This document shows, one piece after another, positions 24,912 to 32,322 of a stretch of 64,000 nucleotides of DNA. Below the pieces are notes generated by a model that had not been told where the DNA came from, made no database searches, and saw only the letters and a list, made by a program, of their open reading frames with translations. The position numbers were made by a program, and so were the translations under genes. The stretch covers positions 1 to 64,000 of the forward strand of contig JACPCW010000133.1 of assembly GCA_016184365.1 (NCBI GenBank), in the 5' to 3' direction. This stretch comes from Candidatus Rokuibacteriota bacterium. GTDB lineage: Bacteria > Methylomirabilota > Methylomirabilia > Rokubacteriales > CSP1-6. Numbering within the stretch: the stretch's first letter is position 1; every line of letters starts with the position of its first letter.

Positions 24912-25382
24912 TCATTCCACGCTGACGCGATTCGGCAGCTCGTCGACGTCGTCCGGGCGGCGCGGGAAATGGCTGGCGAGCGCCCGGCCGAGTTCCTCGA
25001 CGGCGATCACGATCGCCTCGCGCGTCGCGCCGCGTCGCAGGCGCTCGCGCATCACGTCGCGTATCGCCTGCCAGTAGCCGTCACCGACGCGCGCGTGGAT
25101 CCCCTCGTCGCCGAAGATCGCGAACTTGTGATCGTCGAGCGCGATGTAGATCAGCACCCCGTTACGGTCGCGTGTGGTCTCCATGCCGAGGCTTGCGAAC
25201 ACCTCGCGGGCGCGCTCCAGCGGATCGAGCGACCGCCGGAAGTGCGCGCGCGGCACATGCGGTTCGAGGTGGACGCGGATCTCGGCCGACGTCCCGGCCT
25301 CGGCGTTCGTCACGCTCGCGGCGATCATGTCGAGGTCTTCCGCGGTCAGTCGCTGCGTCAGCCAGCGCGGCGGTGTCGTCAT
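24912..25382 (-). CDS. TPM-domain protein
   Basis: A 156-residue cytoplasmic TPM-domain protein (MTTPPRWLTQRLTAEDLDMI, ALDDHKFAIFGDEGIHARVG, YWQAIRDVM). It starts at ATG 25382, inside the TGATG overlap with the upstream ygcG-like gene. In one continuous frame it appears fused to that gene, but only because of a single-base shift there. LemA, a TPM membrane protein and a soluble TPM protein in a row is a common bacterial arrangement of poorly known function, possibly linked to membrane-protein quality control. Confidence 0.8.
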   Translation of the reverse strand: MTTPPRWLTQRLTAEDLDMIAASVTNAEAGTSAEIRVHLEPHVPRAHFRRSLDPLERAREVFASLGMETTRDRNGVLIYIALDDHKFAIFGDEGIHARVGDGYWQAIRDVMRERLRRGATREAIVIAVEELGRALASHFPRRPDDVDELPNRVSVE

Positions 25383-26045
25383 CACCAGCTTCCGCTCGCG
25401 CCGCCGCCGCCGAACCCGCCGCCACCACCGGAGAAGCCTCCGCCCGCCGCGCGAGCGGCTCATTTCCATGCCGAGGATGACGGCGATGACGAGGAACACG
25501 ACGAGCAGACCGATGCCCCGGCCCGTCACCTTGACCTCCGGCCCGCGTTTCACCGGCGCGTTCGGCGCATCGCCGACGCGCGAGTAGATCGCGAGCACCG
25601 CCGCTTCGAGGCCCGCCGCATACCGTCGCTCGCGAAACCGCGGCGCGATCGTGTCGGCGATGATGCGTCCGGCCACGACGTCGGGGATCTGGCCCTCGAG
25701 ACCGTAGCCGACTTCGAGTCGGATCTTGCGGTCGTCGAGAAGGACGACGACGATGACGCCGTTGTCGAGCCCCTTCTGGCCGATGCGCCACCGCTCGCCG
25801 AGCCAGATCGAGAGCTCCTCGATGCCGCCGACCGCGCCCTTGCCGGGAAGCTGCACGCTCTCGAGCGAGCGGAAGATCGCGATGGCGACCTGCGCGCCGG
25901 TCGCGCGCTCGCGCTCCGCGATGACCTGTTCGAGCCGATCGCGCTCGGCGGCGCCGAGCAGATTCGCGTAGTCGTTGACGCGGGCGGCTGGGGCGGTCGG
26001 CGGCTCGAACGCTAGCGCGACGGCGAGGAGGAGCCCGAGGAGCAC
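25382..26045 (-). CDS. YgcG-like TPM-domain membrane protein, frameshifted near its C-terminus
   Basis: Signal peptide (LLGLLLAVALAFEPPTA) is followed by a TPM domain (VNDYANLLGAAERDRLEQVI, VVLLDDRKIRLEVGYGLEG, GRIIADTIAPRFRERRY) and a transmembrane helix (IGLLVVFLVIAVILG). The normal tail is recognisable in the neighbouring frame as GGFSGGGGGFGGGGASGSW, ending at the TGA that overlaps the next ATG. Removing one base from the CCC at 25443-25445 restores it. So the gene either has a real +1 frameshift or a sequencing error. It lies 3 bases after LemA. Confidence 0.8.
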
Positions 26046-26048
26046 ACC

Positions 26049-26642
26049 CTAGAACTTCACGCGCGGTGGCGTGGCCGCGTCGGGTATCGCTTCGAAGAAC
26101 GCCTTCGGCCGATAGCCGGCGCTACCGGCGATGAAGCGCTGCGGGAACGTCTGGACGCGGACGTTGTACGTGCGCACGACCTCGTTGTAGCGCCGGCGCT
26201 CGTTCGAGATCCGGTTCTCGGTGCCTTCGAGCTGGGTCTGCAGGGCGATGAAGTTCTGGTTCGCCTTCAGGTCGGGATAGCGCTCGACGGTGACGAGCAG
26301 TCGCGAGAGTGCGCCGGACAGCGCGTTCTGCGCCTGCTGGAAGCGCCGCATCGCCTCGGGATCGGCGAGCGCTTCGGGCGTGAGCTGGATCGAGCTGGCG
26401 CTCGCGCGCGCCTTCGTCACTTCTTCCAGCACGGTGCGCTCGTGCGCGGCGTAGCCTTTGACCGTTTCGACGAGATTGGGAATCAGGTCCGCGCGGCGCT
26501 GGTACTGGTTCTGGACCTGCGCCCACTGCGCCGCGACGTCCTGATCGAGCCCGACGAGGCTGTTGACGATACCGATGCCCCAGACGACGACACCGAAGAC
26601 GGCGATCGCGATCACGGCGAGGACGATCAGCCCGGTGCGCAC
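26049..26642 (-). CDS. lemA: LemA family membrane protein
   Basis: A 197-residue protein with an N-terminal transmembrane helix (LIVLAVIAIAVFGVVVWG) and a long helical domain. LemA hallmarks: NSLVGLDQDVAAQWAQVQNQ, QRRADLIPNLVETVKGYA, ERYPDLKANQNF and the TENRISNERRRYNE block. Its role is not settled; it nearly always precedes TPM-domain genes, as here. GTG 26642 is the start, with a TATAAT box 5 nt upstream, so the mRNA is probably leaderless. Confidence 0.93.
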   Translation of the reverse strand: MRTGLIVLAVIAIAVFGVVVWGIGIVNSLVGLDQDVAAQWAQVQNQYQRRADLIPNLVETVKGYAAHERTVLEEVTKARASASSIQLTPEALADPEAMRRFQQAQNALSGALSRLLVTVERYPDLKANQNFIALQTQLEGTENRISNERRRYNEVVRTYNVRVQTFPQRFIAGSAGYRPKAFFEAIPDAATPPRVKF

Positions 26643-26647
26643 GCTTC

Positions 26648-26653
26648 ATTATA
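26648..26653 (-). promoter_or_regulatory. -10 box (TATAAT) of lemA, leaderless geometry
   Basis: A perfect TATAAT on the minus strand ends 5 nt before GTG 26642. The 37-bp intergenic region also holds the oppositely oriented TAGTAT of the divergent hot-dog gene. Confidence 0.55.
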
Positions 26654-26667
26654 AGCATGGTTCGCGC

Positions 26668-26673
26668 TAGTAT
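26668..26673 (+). promoter_or_regulatory. -10 box (TAGTAT) of the MaoC-like gene, leaderless geometry
   Basis: TAGTAT ends 6 nt before GTG 26680, back to back with the lemA promoter. Confidence 0.4.
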
Positions 26674-26679
26674 CCCGCC

Positions 26680-27495
26680 GTGCCCGACTCGCTCCCGGAG
26701 TACCGCGTCAAGGCGCGCAACACGTCGCCGTCCGGCGAGAACAAGATCCACGACGACGCGATCGCGCAAAAGTACGGTTTTCGCGGCGGCCTCGTCCCCG
26801 GCGTCACCGTTTACGCGTACATGACGCACCCGCTCGCCGAAGCGTTCGGCGCCGGATGGCTCGAGCGCGGCACGGCGAGCGTCCGCTTCGTGAAGCCGAT
26901 CCTCGAGGACGAGGAAGTCGTCGTGCGCGGCGAGGTCACCGAGCGCACGCGGCAGCGGGTGACGGCGACGGTCACCGCGACGACGACCGACGGCGGCGAG
27001 TGCGCCACGGCGACGATCACGCTGCCCGCCGGATCGCCGACGCCCATCAATCCGGCGCTCTACCGCGAGGCGCCGCTGCCGGATGAACGTCCGGCCGCCA
27101 CGCGCGAGCATCTCGGCGCGGTCGACGTGCTCGGCACGCCGGTCGCGCTCTACGACGCCGAGCGCGCGGCGGGCTATCTCGACACGGTCTCCGACGCCCT
27201 CGCGATCTATCGCGGCGCCGGCGGCCGGGTGCATCCCGCGTTCTATCTCGACCAGGCGAACCGCGCGCTCGACCGCAACGTCCGGATGGGTCCGTGGATC
27301 CACGTCGGGAGCGTCGTGCGACATCTCGGCGCCGCACGCATCGGTCAGACGCTGCGCACGCGCGGTCGCGTGCGGTCGCTGTTCGAAAAGAAGGGCCGCG
27401 AGTTCGTGGAGCTCGACCTCGCCCTGCTCGCCGACGGACGTCCCGTCGCGCACATTCTCCACACCGCCATCTACCGGCTGCCCGAGCCGGCCTGA
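26680..27495 (+). CDS. Double hot-dog (MaoC-like) hydratase family protein
   Basis: A 271-residue protein that looks like two hot-dog domains. The first carries NKIHDDAIAQKYGFRGGLVP, resembling the D-x5-H hydratase motif in altered form, then ASVRFVKPILEDEEVVVRGE. The second has HPAFYLDQANRALDRNVRMG and SVVRHLGAARIGQTLRTRG. The family hydrates enoyl-CoAs or binds acyl chains. The catalytic Asp/His pair is not certain here. It starts at GTG 26680 and is followed by the NfeD/SPFH pair on the same strand. Confidence 0.75.
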   Translation: MPDSLPEYRVKARNTSPSGENKIHDDAIAQKYGFRGGLVPGVTVYAYMTHPLAEAFGAGWLERGTASVRFVKPILEDEEVVVRGEVTERTRQRVTATVTATTTDGGECATATITLPAGSPTPINPALYREAPLPDERPAATREHLGAVDVLGTPVALYDAERAAGYLDTVSDALAIYRGAGGRVHPAFYLDQANRALDRNVRMGPWIHVGSVVRHLGAARIGQTLRTRGRVRSLFEKKGREFVELDLALLADGRPVAHILHTAIYRLPEPA

Positions 27496-27502
27496 GCGCG
27501 CG

Positions 27503-27954
27503 ATGGAGTGGTGGGTCTGGGTCCTGCCGGATTCGTCCTCCTCGGGCTCGAGATCCTGACGCCCGGCGGCTTTTACGTGCTGTTCTTCGGCGTCGGCGCC
27601 GTCGTCGTGGGTGTGCTCGCCGGCCTCGGTGTCTCCGGTCCGTCGTGGACGCAGTGGCTCATCTTCTCGGTCGTCTCGATCGTCTCGCTGGCGCTCTTCC
27701 GCGGCCCGCTCGTCCGCACGATGGACACGCGCACGTCGCCGGAAGCGATCGACGCGCTCGAAAGCGAAATCGCGATCGCCCTCGAAGACCTGGCGCCCGG
27801 CGCGTTCGGCAAGGCCGAGCTGCGCGGCACGTCGTGGAGCGCGCAGAACGTCGACGAGCGCGCGATCTCTCGCGGCGCCCGCTGCCAGGTGACGCGGGTC
27901 GATGGCCTCATGCTCCGGCTCCGCGCCGAGTCGTCCCAGGGAGGGACCCCATGA
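27503..27954 (+). CDS. NfeD-like membrane protein with a one-base frameshift near the start
   Basis: The last 140 residues are NfeD: two or three helices (FVLLGLEILTPGGFYVLFFG, VVVGVLAGLGV) and a small OB-fold domain (GKAELRGTSWSAQNVDE, GARCQVTRVDGLMLRLR). The usual N-terminus EWWVWVL is encoded at ATG 27503 but in a different frame. One missing G around 27524-27527 (CTGCC for CTGGCC) would fuse them. Without it, translation would have to begin at GTG 27508. The stop overlaps the SPFH gene start (ATGA). NfeD and SPFH proteins typically work together in membrane microdomains. Confidence 0.85.
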
Positions 27955-28970
27955 CGGAAGCCGCTGTCGTCTTCGTCATCCTGGCCGTGCTCGTGATCGT
28001 CGTGATCGCGAAGACCGCCGTCGTCGTCCCGCAGCAGAACGCGTTCGTCGTCGAGCGGCTCGGCAAGTACCGGGGCACGCTGCCGGCGGGCTTTCACGTG
28101 CTCGTCCCCTTCTTCGACGTGATCCGCTACCGGCATTCGTTGAAGGAGACGGCGATCGACATCCCCGAGCAGGTCTGCATCACGCGCGACAACGTCCAGG
28201 TCCACGTGGACGGCGTCATCTACCTGAAGGTCCTCGATCCCCAGCGCGCGTCGTACGGTGTGTCCGACTACCTCTTCGCGATCACGCAGCTCGCGCAGAC
28301 CACGCTCCGCAGCGAGGTCGGCAAGATCGACCTCGACCGGACGTTCGAGGAGCGGACGCACGTCAACATGCAGGTCGTGACCGAGCTCGACAAGGCGTCC
28401 GAGCCGTGGGGCATCAAGGTGCTGCGCTACGAGATCAAGAACATCACGCCGCCGAAGGACGTGCTCGCCGCGATGGAAAAGCAGATGCGCGCCGAGCGGG
28501 AGAAGCGCGCGGTGATCCTGACGTCCGAGGGCGAGCGCGACGCGGCGATCAACAGCGCCGAGGGCCAGAAGCAGCAGGTCATCAAGGCGTCGGAGGCGAA
28601 GAAGCAGCAGCAGATCAACGAGGCCGAGGGTGCGGCGGCCGCGATCCTCTCCATCGCCGCCGCGACGGCGGAGGGCGTGCGCCGTGTCGCCGAAGCGTCG
28701 CAGGTCCCCGGCGGCTACGAGGCGATTCAGCTCCGCGTCGCCGAGCAGTACATCACGAAGTTCGGCGAGCTCGCGAACGCGACGGACACGACGATGATCG
28801 TCCCGGCCGGCGTCGCCGACGTCGCGGGCATGATGGCGACGGCCATGAACATCATCCGGCCGACGGGCCCGAACGGCGGCGGCAACGTCGCGCCCGCGGC
28901 CGCGACGTCGGAGAGCCCCGAGTCGCCGTTCCGGCGCCCGCCGCCCGGCTGGGCGAAGCCGCCCGAGTGA
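27951..28970 (+). CDS. SPFH/Band 7 (stomatin/QmcA-like) membrane protein
   Basis: A 339-residue protein: one N-terminal transmembrane helix (AAVVFVILAVLVIVVIA), the SPFH core (VVPQQNAFVVERLGKYRGTL, QVCITRDNVQVHVDGVIYLK, SYLF-type LFAITQLAQTTLRSEVG) and a long coiled-coil helix rich in Glu/Lys/Gln (KRAVILTSEGERDAAINSAE). The tail is proline-rich. It scaffolds membrane domains and is translationally coupled to the upstream NfeD gene, the classic pair. Confidence 0.93.
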   Translation: MTEAAVVFVILAVLVIVVIAKTAVVVPQQNAFVVERLGKYRGTLPAGFHVLVPFFDVIRYRHSLKETAIDIPEQVCITRDNVQVHVDGVIYLKVLDPQRASYGVSDYLFAITQLAQTTLRSEVGKIDLDRTFEERTHVNMQVVTELDKASEPWGIKVLRYEIKNITPPKDVLAAMEKQMRAEREKRAVILTSEGERDAAINSAEGQKQQVIKASEAKKQQQINEAEGAAAAILSIAAATAEGVRRVAEASQVPGGYEAIQLRVAEQYITKFGELANATDTTMIVPAGVADVAGMMATAMNIIRPTGPNGGGNVAPAAATSESPESPFRRPPPGWAKPPE

Positions 28971-29146
28971 CGCAGCCGAGCGCCCGGGCGACCGACGTGC
29001 TCCACCCCTGAGGAAGCCGGATCGTGCGCGAGGCCGGCGCTGTCTCTGCGCGGCGACACTCGACCGTCTCTCCTCGGAGACAGCAAAGGCCCGCTTGTGC
29101 CTCCCGGCGCCGTGGACTACGGTTCCGTTGGAACTGACGACGAGGC

Positions 29147-29515
29147 ATGCGGACACTCCTACATCTCAAACCGGGCCAGAAGGGCACGAAGCAGCTGGTC
29201 GCGCAGTACGGTGACCGTCTGCTCTGCGTGCGCTATCGCTACGATGCGCAGATGAAGAGACGGTACAAGACCGTGGAACTCGTGGTCGCAGAGCGCGACT
29301 GGGAACCGCCGTCGGCCCGGCTGCCCGCCGATCAGATCGTGGGATTGCACGTTGCCTTCGCGGAAGCGGAGCTGCGGCAAAGGGTGAAGCAGGCAGGTGC
29401 CAGATGGAATCCCGACCGAAAGCTGTGGGAGATGCGCTACCGGCAGGCGGTCGCGCTCAAACTGGAAGCGCGCATCGTGGCGGAACCGGCATCCAATAGC
29501 GGATGCCGCGCGTGA
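29147..29515 (+). CDS. Hypothetical protein, 122 aa
   Basis: Starts MRTLLHLKPGQKGTKQLVAQ and contains CVRYRYDAQMKRRYKTVEL and ARWNPDRKLWEMRY. I recall similar small proteins scattered in metagenome-derived genomes, often in accessory DNA, but no function. It has no signal peptide or membrane helix. It sits at the left edge of the lower-GC island, and its 3' end runs into the hairpin cluster at 29487-29607. Confidence 0.65.
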   Translation: MRTLLHLKPGQKGTKQLVAQYGDRLLCVRYRYDAQMKRRYKTVELVVAERDWEPPSARLPADQIVGLHVAFAEAELRQRVKQAGARWNPDRKLWEMRYRQAVALKLEARIVAEPASNSGCRA

Positions 29516-29607
29516 AGGCTCCGAGCATCCACATGTGGATGCTCGCCCGGCATCTGCGCTTGGATGCTTGCGTCGACTATTGGATGCCAAGCATCCCGTG
29601 CCGGGCG
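29487..29607. repeat. Cluster of nested inverted repeats built on GGATGC/GCATCC
   Basis: Three dyads follow each other. CGGCATCC (29487-29494) pairs with GGATGCCG (29501-29508). A 24-bp perfect palindrome covers 29522-29545, centred on CACATGTG. In a nested stem, CGCCCGGCA (29544-29552) pairs with TGCCGGGCG (29599-29607) and encloses GGATGCTTG (29562-29570) paired with CAAGCATCC (29588-29596). The hexamer GGATGC or its complement occurs seven times. The first dyad overlaps the end of the 29147-29515 gene. Function unknown: candidates are a transcript-end structure, a regulator binding array or a recombination site. Confidence 0.8.
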
Positions 29608-29684
29608 CCGGTTGTTGCAGTCGAATAGTAGTTCGGTGGCACATCGGCACGATGCCTTTTGGCATGAGCGAGGGAGTGATACAT

Positions 29685-30629
29685 ATGATCGACATTAGAC
29701 GCCTGATCGGTGTTCTCGTTGTTTGCACATTGATCGCGATGTTGCTGCAAGGTTGCGCCAATACTCGAATGGATGAGCATCACTTTAGTCCTAGCCCTCT
29801 GTGCGAGGCAATCGTATCTGGCAATCTGGAACGCGCAACCACCCTAGTCGAGCAAGGTGCGGACGTAAACGCTAGTTACGGCTGTGCTCTGGTCGCGACA
29901 GCGTCGCGAGGCCAGTTGAAACTAGCGGAGCTACTCCTCGATCGCGGGGCAAATCCCAATCGTATTGTTTCCGGAGATTTGACGGTATTCATGGGAGGGT
30001 CGACCCCGCTCGTGGCGGCGGTGCAGTCACGGAAGGTTCAGGTGGTCCGATTGCTGTTGGAACGAGGTGCCAATCCGCGAGACGACTTCGAAGCGTTTAG
30101 CATCGTGCTCAATTTTGGCGACGTTGAAATGGCCGAGTTGCTCCTTCGTCACGGGGCAAATGCGAACATGACATACCCACGCGGAGGAAATGTCTACGCA
30201 TCAAAGGAGCTGACTCCAACGCATTCGCAACAGGTGACGGTACCACGACGTGACTTGGAGCCGGATCGGATTGACGACACCGCCAAACGCTTTCAGTGCC
30301 GTCTATCTACTTTATCCGGAGGAACTAGTTTGCTCTACCTTGCAGCTGGACAAAGCGGAGGTCCAAGAGGTATCGGAGGGTCTGGATCCGGCAGTCTTGA
30401 CCAAATCGTGAAACTGCTACTTGCCCATGGAGGTAATCCCAATACCAAGACGCTCAATGGTTCAACGCCTCTGATGTATGCGGCATCACAGCACAACCAT
30501 GGCATCATGACGATGCTAATGGACGCGGGTGCAGATGTGAGGGCAGCAGATCGATGCGGGCGCACCGCTGAGGACTACGCAGTCTTGTCACAAACCAAGG
30601 CACTGCTTCAGGAACGCCAACGCAAGTAG
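29685..30629 (+). CDS. Ankyrin-repeat lipoprotein
   Basis: A 314-residue exported protein. The signal peptide RRLIGVLVVCTLIAMLLQGC ends in a lipobox (LQGC), so it should be lipid-anchored. Ankyrin repeats follow, each with the ...LLLxxGAxxN pattern: TTLVEQGADVNASYG, AELLLDRGANPN, VRLLLERGANPR, AELLLRHGANAN, VKLLLAHGGNPN and TMLMDAGADVRAAD. Codon use and GC content are clearly lower than in neighbouring chromosomal genes, pointing to transfer. ATG 29685 was chosen (AGGGAG upstream); it gives a proper n-region. It could bind proteins in the periplasm or act as an immunity-type protein; neither is shown. Confidence 0.85.
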   Translation: MIDIRRLIGVLVVCTLIAMLLQGCANTRMDEHHFSPSPLCEAIVSGNLERATTLVEQGADVNASYGCALVATASRGQLKLAELLLDRGANPNRIVSGDLTVFMGGSTPLVAAVQSRKVQVVRLLLERGANPRDDFEAFSIVLNFGDVEMAELLLRHGANANMTYPRGGNVYASKELTPTHSQQVTVPRRDLEPDRIDDTAKRFQCRLSTLSGGTSLLYLAAGQSGGPRGIGGSGSGSLDQIVKLLLAHGGNPNTKTLNGSTPLMYAASQHNHGIMTMLMDAGADVRAADRCGRTAEDYAVLSQTKALLQERQRK

Positions 30630-30662
30630 GCGTTCGAAACATCCGCTCGGCTTGGGACCTCA

Positions 30663-30699
30663 AAGGAGGCTAAAGATGAAAACGCCATTTCGCCTCCTT
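30663..30699 (+). terminator. Hairpin after the ankyrin gene
   Basis: AAGGAGGC (30663-30670) pairs with GCCTCCTT (30692-30699) around a 21-nt loop, 34 bases after the stop. A few Ts follow at 30703-30705. It could act as a weak terminator. Confidence 0.45.
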
Positions 30700-30718
30700 A
30701 CGTTTAAGCGTGCGTGCC

Positions 30719-30782
30719 ACCGAACAACGGCTTGCAGGACGACGCGCCGCGAGCGGCGCGCGCCTGAAGCCGAACGTTATGC
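30719..30782 (+). mobile_element. attC-like recombination site 1
   Basis: The order of an integron attC site is visible. R'' ACCGAAC (30719-30725), spacer AAC, L'' GGCTTGCAGG (30729-30738), a GC hairpin (GCGCCGC 30744-30750 with GCGGCGC 30753-30759), L' CCTGAAGCC (30763-30771), spacer GAAC, R' GTTATGC (30776-30782). L'' and L' are perfect complements except for one extra G in L'', the hallmark extrahelical base. The antitoxin stop codon lies inside R', exactly where a cassette would begin. The R boxes deviate from RYYYAAC/GTTRRRY at some positions. Confidence 0.6.
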
Positions 30783-31103
30783 GACTTTCAGCCGACGTCG
30801 CCCGGGTTTGATGGTCAGCCGAACACGGGCGCCGAGACGAGCAAGCATGTCGATCAGCGCGTCGGTGCTGAACAAGTCGATGCGGCCCCGCAGGAGATCG
30901 CTCACGCGTGGTTGCGACACCCGCAGGATTTCGGCCGCCTCCCGCTGCTTCAGCCGCCGTGCAGCGATGAACTTCTGCAGCTGGATCATGAGGTCGGCAC
31001 GAACCAAGAGATGCTCGGCCTCCGCACGACGGAACCCGACATCGCGAAACACGTTGCCTGTCGACGCGGTCACTTTGAGCTGCCTCGCCACGTTAGCCTC
31101 CAA
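30777..31103 (-). CDS. XRE-family antitoxin of a HigBA-like module
   Basis: A 108-residue helix-turn-helix protein (AARRLKQREAAEILRVSQPR, then VSDLLRGRIDLFSTDALIDM) of the type paired with Gp49-like HigB toxins. It neutralises the toxin and should repress the shared promoter. It overlaps the end of the toxin gene by 11 bp. It is on the opposite strand to the other cassettes of the island, with its own promoter. Its stop codon lies inside the R' box of attC-like site 1. Confidence 0.9.
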   Translation of the reverse strand: MEANVARQLKVTASTGNVFRDVGFRRAEAEHLLVRADLMIQLQKFIAARRLKQREAAEILRVSQPRVSDLLRGRIDLFSTDALIDMLARLGARVRLTIKPGRRRLKVA

Positions 31104-31443
31104 TCAGGCCCATCAGTCGCCGCCGTTTCATCAGCTCTTGGTACCGCTGCGCCGCGAGATCGACATCATGCTTCGGCGTTTTCCTGGCCCGTTTCTCGAA
31201 AGCGTGCAGCACGTACACCGCCTCTGCGAACTTCGCGACATACATCACTCGGTGCTCCAGTGCGGTGTGGACCCGGATCTCCCGAACGCCGGCTCCGACC
31301 GCACGCATCGCCTTCCAGTCCGTTGGGTTCAGTCCCTGTTGGATCCGCCGAAGCTGAAATCCAGCGAGTCGACGCGCGTCACCTGGAAAGGCGCGAACGT
31401 CGGTCCGTGAAGAGCCAAGCCACTGCAAGAGCTTGTCGGACAC
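31093..31443 (-). CDS. RelE/HigB-type toxin (phage Gp49-like family)
   Basis: A 116-residue toxin: LQWLGSSRTDVRAFPGDARR, VREIRVHTALEHRVMYVAKF and AVYVLHAFEKRARKTPKHD are the diagnostic blocks. Such toxins are ribosome-dependent mRNA interferases. Toxin-first order with a downstream XRE antitoxin matches HigBA organisation. GTG 31443 is the start; a TTGACA/CATATT promoter ends 5 nt upstream, so the message is probably leaderless. Confidence 0.9.
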   Translation of the reverse strand: MSDKLLQWLGSSRTDVRAFPGDARRLAGFQLRRIQQGLNPTDWKAMRAVGAGVREIRVHTALEHRVMYVAKFAEAVYVLHAFEKRARKTPKHDVDLAAQRYQELMKRRRLMGLIGG

Positions 31444-31448
31444 CGGCC

Positions 31449-31485
31449 AATATGCAAGTACAGGTATATCCTGTCAAGCCTGTAC
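31449..31485 (-). promoter_or_regulatory. Promoter with overlapping operator of the HigBA-like module
   Basis: On the minus strand, -35 TTGACA (31472-31477) and -10 CATATT (31449-31454) are 17 bp apart. A palindrome ACAGG-5-CCTGT (31460-31474) lies between them. A wider inverted repeat GTACAGG/CCTGTAC spans 31458-31485. This is the expected place for autorepression by the antitoxin. Confidence 0.6.
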
Positions 31486-31494
31486 CGAGTCACC

Positions 31495-31554
31495 GGCTAA
31501 CCACGGCATCCAGCCGTCGGCGCTACGCGCCGCGGCTGATGCCGGGCGTTGATA
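31495..31554 (+). mobile_element. attC-like recombination site 2
   Basis: R'' GGCTAAC (31495-31501), spacer CAC, L'' GGCATCCAGCC (31505-31515), hairpin GGCGC-TAC-GCGCC (31519-31531), L' GGCTGATGCC (31534-31543), spacer GGGC, R' GTTGATA (31548-31554). L'' and L' pair along their whole length except for one extra C in L'', as in true attC sites, and the stem continues almost unbroken to the loop. Orientation is the same as site 1. It lies between the HigBA-like and MazEF modules. This is the best of the three candidates. Confidence 0.7.
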
Positions 31555-31654
31555 TCCGGGCAGAGAGCGCTGAGGACCACTCCCAGCGCTGCACGCGCTG
31601 CGCCGACGCGGCCTCGCCGCAGGGCGCGGAAGGCGCTGGCCGGACCTCCGGATT

Positions 31655-31675
31655 CATGACATATTACATGTCATG
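31655..31675. promoter_or_regulatory. Inverted repeat over the mazE-like start codon
   Basis: CATGACAT (31655-31662) and ATGTCATG (31668-31675) are perfect 8-bp arms around ATTAC. The right arm contains the ATG at 31673. It is a likely autoregulatory operator for the MazE/MazF complex. Confidence 0.55.
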
Positions 31676-31897
31676 GCAAAGATCACCGCCGTTCGCAAGA
31701 GCGTCCAGCGTTATCGAGAGCGCATGCGACGCGCCGGTTTCCGCCTCGTTCAGCTGTGGGTGCCGGACACCCGCGCTCAGGGGTTCGCCGAAGAATGCCG
31801 GCGGCAGAGCCGCGTGGCCGCCAGGAACAAGCGTGCCGAGAATGAGGTAATGACGTGGATCGAGGCGAACGAGGATGCTGAGGGCTGGACGCCGTGA
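31673..31897 (+). CDS. MazE-like antitoxin (DUF3018 type)
   Basis: A 74-residue antitoxin: VQRYRERMRRAGFRLVQLWV forms the DNA-binding half and VPDTRAQGFAEECRRQS then EVMTWIEANED the toxin-binding tail. It precedes a MazF/PemK toxin and overlaps it by 4 bases (ATGA-type), which sets the toxin:antitoxin translation ratio. Confidence 0.88.
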   Translation: MAKITAVRKSVQRYRERMRRAGFRLVQLWVPDTRAQGFAEECRRQSRVAARNKRAENEVMTWIEANEDAEGWTP

Positions 31898-32223
31898 AAC
31901 GTGGCGATCTCGTCGTGGTTGCCCTGCAGGGCGACTACGGCAAGCCGCGACCAGCCCTCGTCGTGCAATCAGACCTGTTCAACGATACGCACGCCAGCAT
32001 CACGGTGGTACCGGTCACCAGCACGATCGTGGATACACCGCTGTTCCGCGTGACTGTGGAGCCTTCCCGGCGAAACGGGTTGCGGGTGGTCTCGCAGATC
32101 ATGGTCGACAAAATCACAACCGTACGGCGGCAGCGCCTTGGTCAGACGATCGGCCGCCTGGAGGAAGACGTCATGCTGCGTGTGAGCCGAGCCCTGGCGC
32201 TCTGGTTCGGAATAGCGGCATGA
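31894..32223 (+). CDS. mazF: MazF/PemK-type endoribonuclease toxin
   Basis: A 109-residue toxin of the CcdB/PemK fold. KRGDLVVVALQGDYGKPRPA is the canonical N-terminus, VTSTIVDTPLFRVTVEP is the substrate loop region, and SQIMVDKITTVRRQRLG holds the conserved catalytic-region residues. It should cleave mRNA at short sequence motifs. Its partner antitoxin is directly upstream. A weaker attC-like element begins 7 bases after its stop. Confidence 0.93.
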   Translation: MKRGDLVVVALQGDYGKPRPALVVQSDLFNDTHASITVVPVTSTIVDTPLFRVTVEPSRRNGLRVVSQIMVDKITTVRRQRLGQTIGRLEEDVMLRVSRALALWFGIAA

Positions 32224-32229
32224 AGTGCC

Positions 32230-32294
32230 GGATAACTTCCGGTTGCAGCCGCCCGGGGCTCGCGACGCTCGCTCCGGCCACCGCGGCGTTCAGT
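32230..32294 (+). mobile_element. Degenerate attC-like site 3 (candidate)
   Basis: GGATAAC (32230-32236) and GTTCAGT (32288-32294) stand where R boxes should be, 65 bp apart. Inside, CGGT/ACCG (32240-32243 with 32280-32283) and GCCG/CGGC (32248-32251 with 32275-32278) can pair, with unpaired TGCA on the left and one C on the right. Position between mazF and hicB fits a cassette boundary, but the boxes match the consensus poorly. Confidence 0.35.
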
Positions 32295-32322
32295 GGCGCA
32301 CGAAGCTCTGAGGCCGCCGCCG

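Noticed and set aside
24912-26045. One long fused TPM-TPM protein
   Set aside because: The continuous frame exists only because of one extra base near 25443. The normal Gly-rich YgcG tail and its stop are present in the neighbouring frame and overlap the start of a separate second gene.
29522-29607. Calling the GGATGC hairpins an attC site
   Set aside because: No R''/R' core (AAC...GTT) flanks the stems and the arms lack the asymmetric extra base, so the attC architecture is not met.
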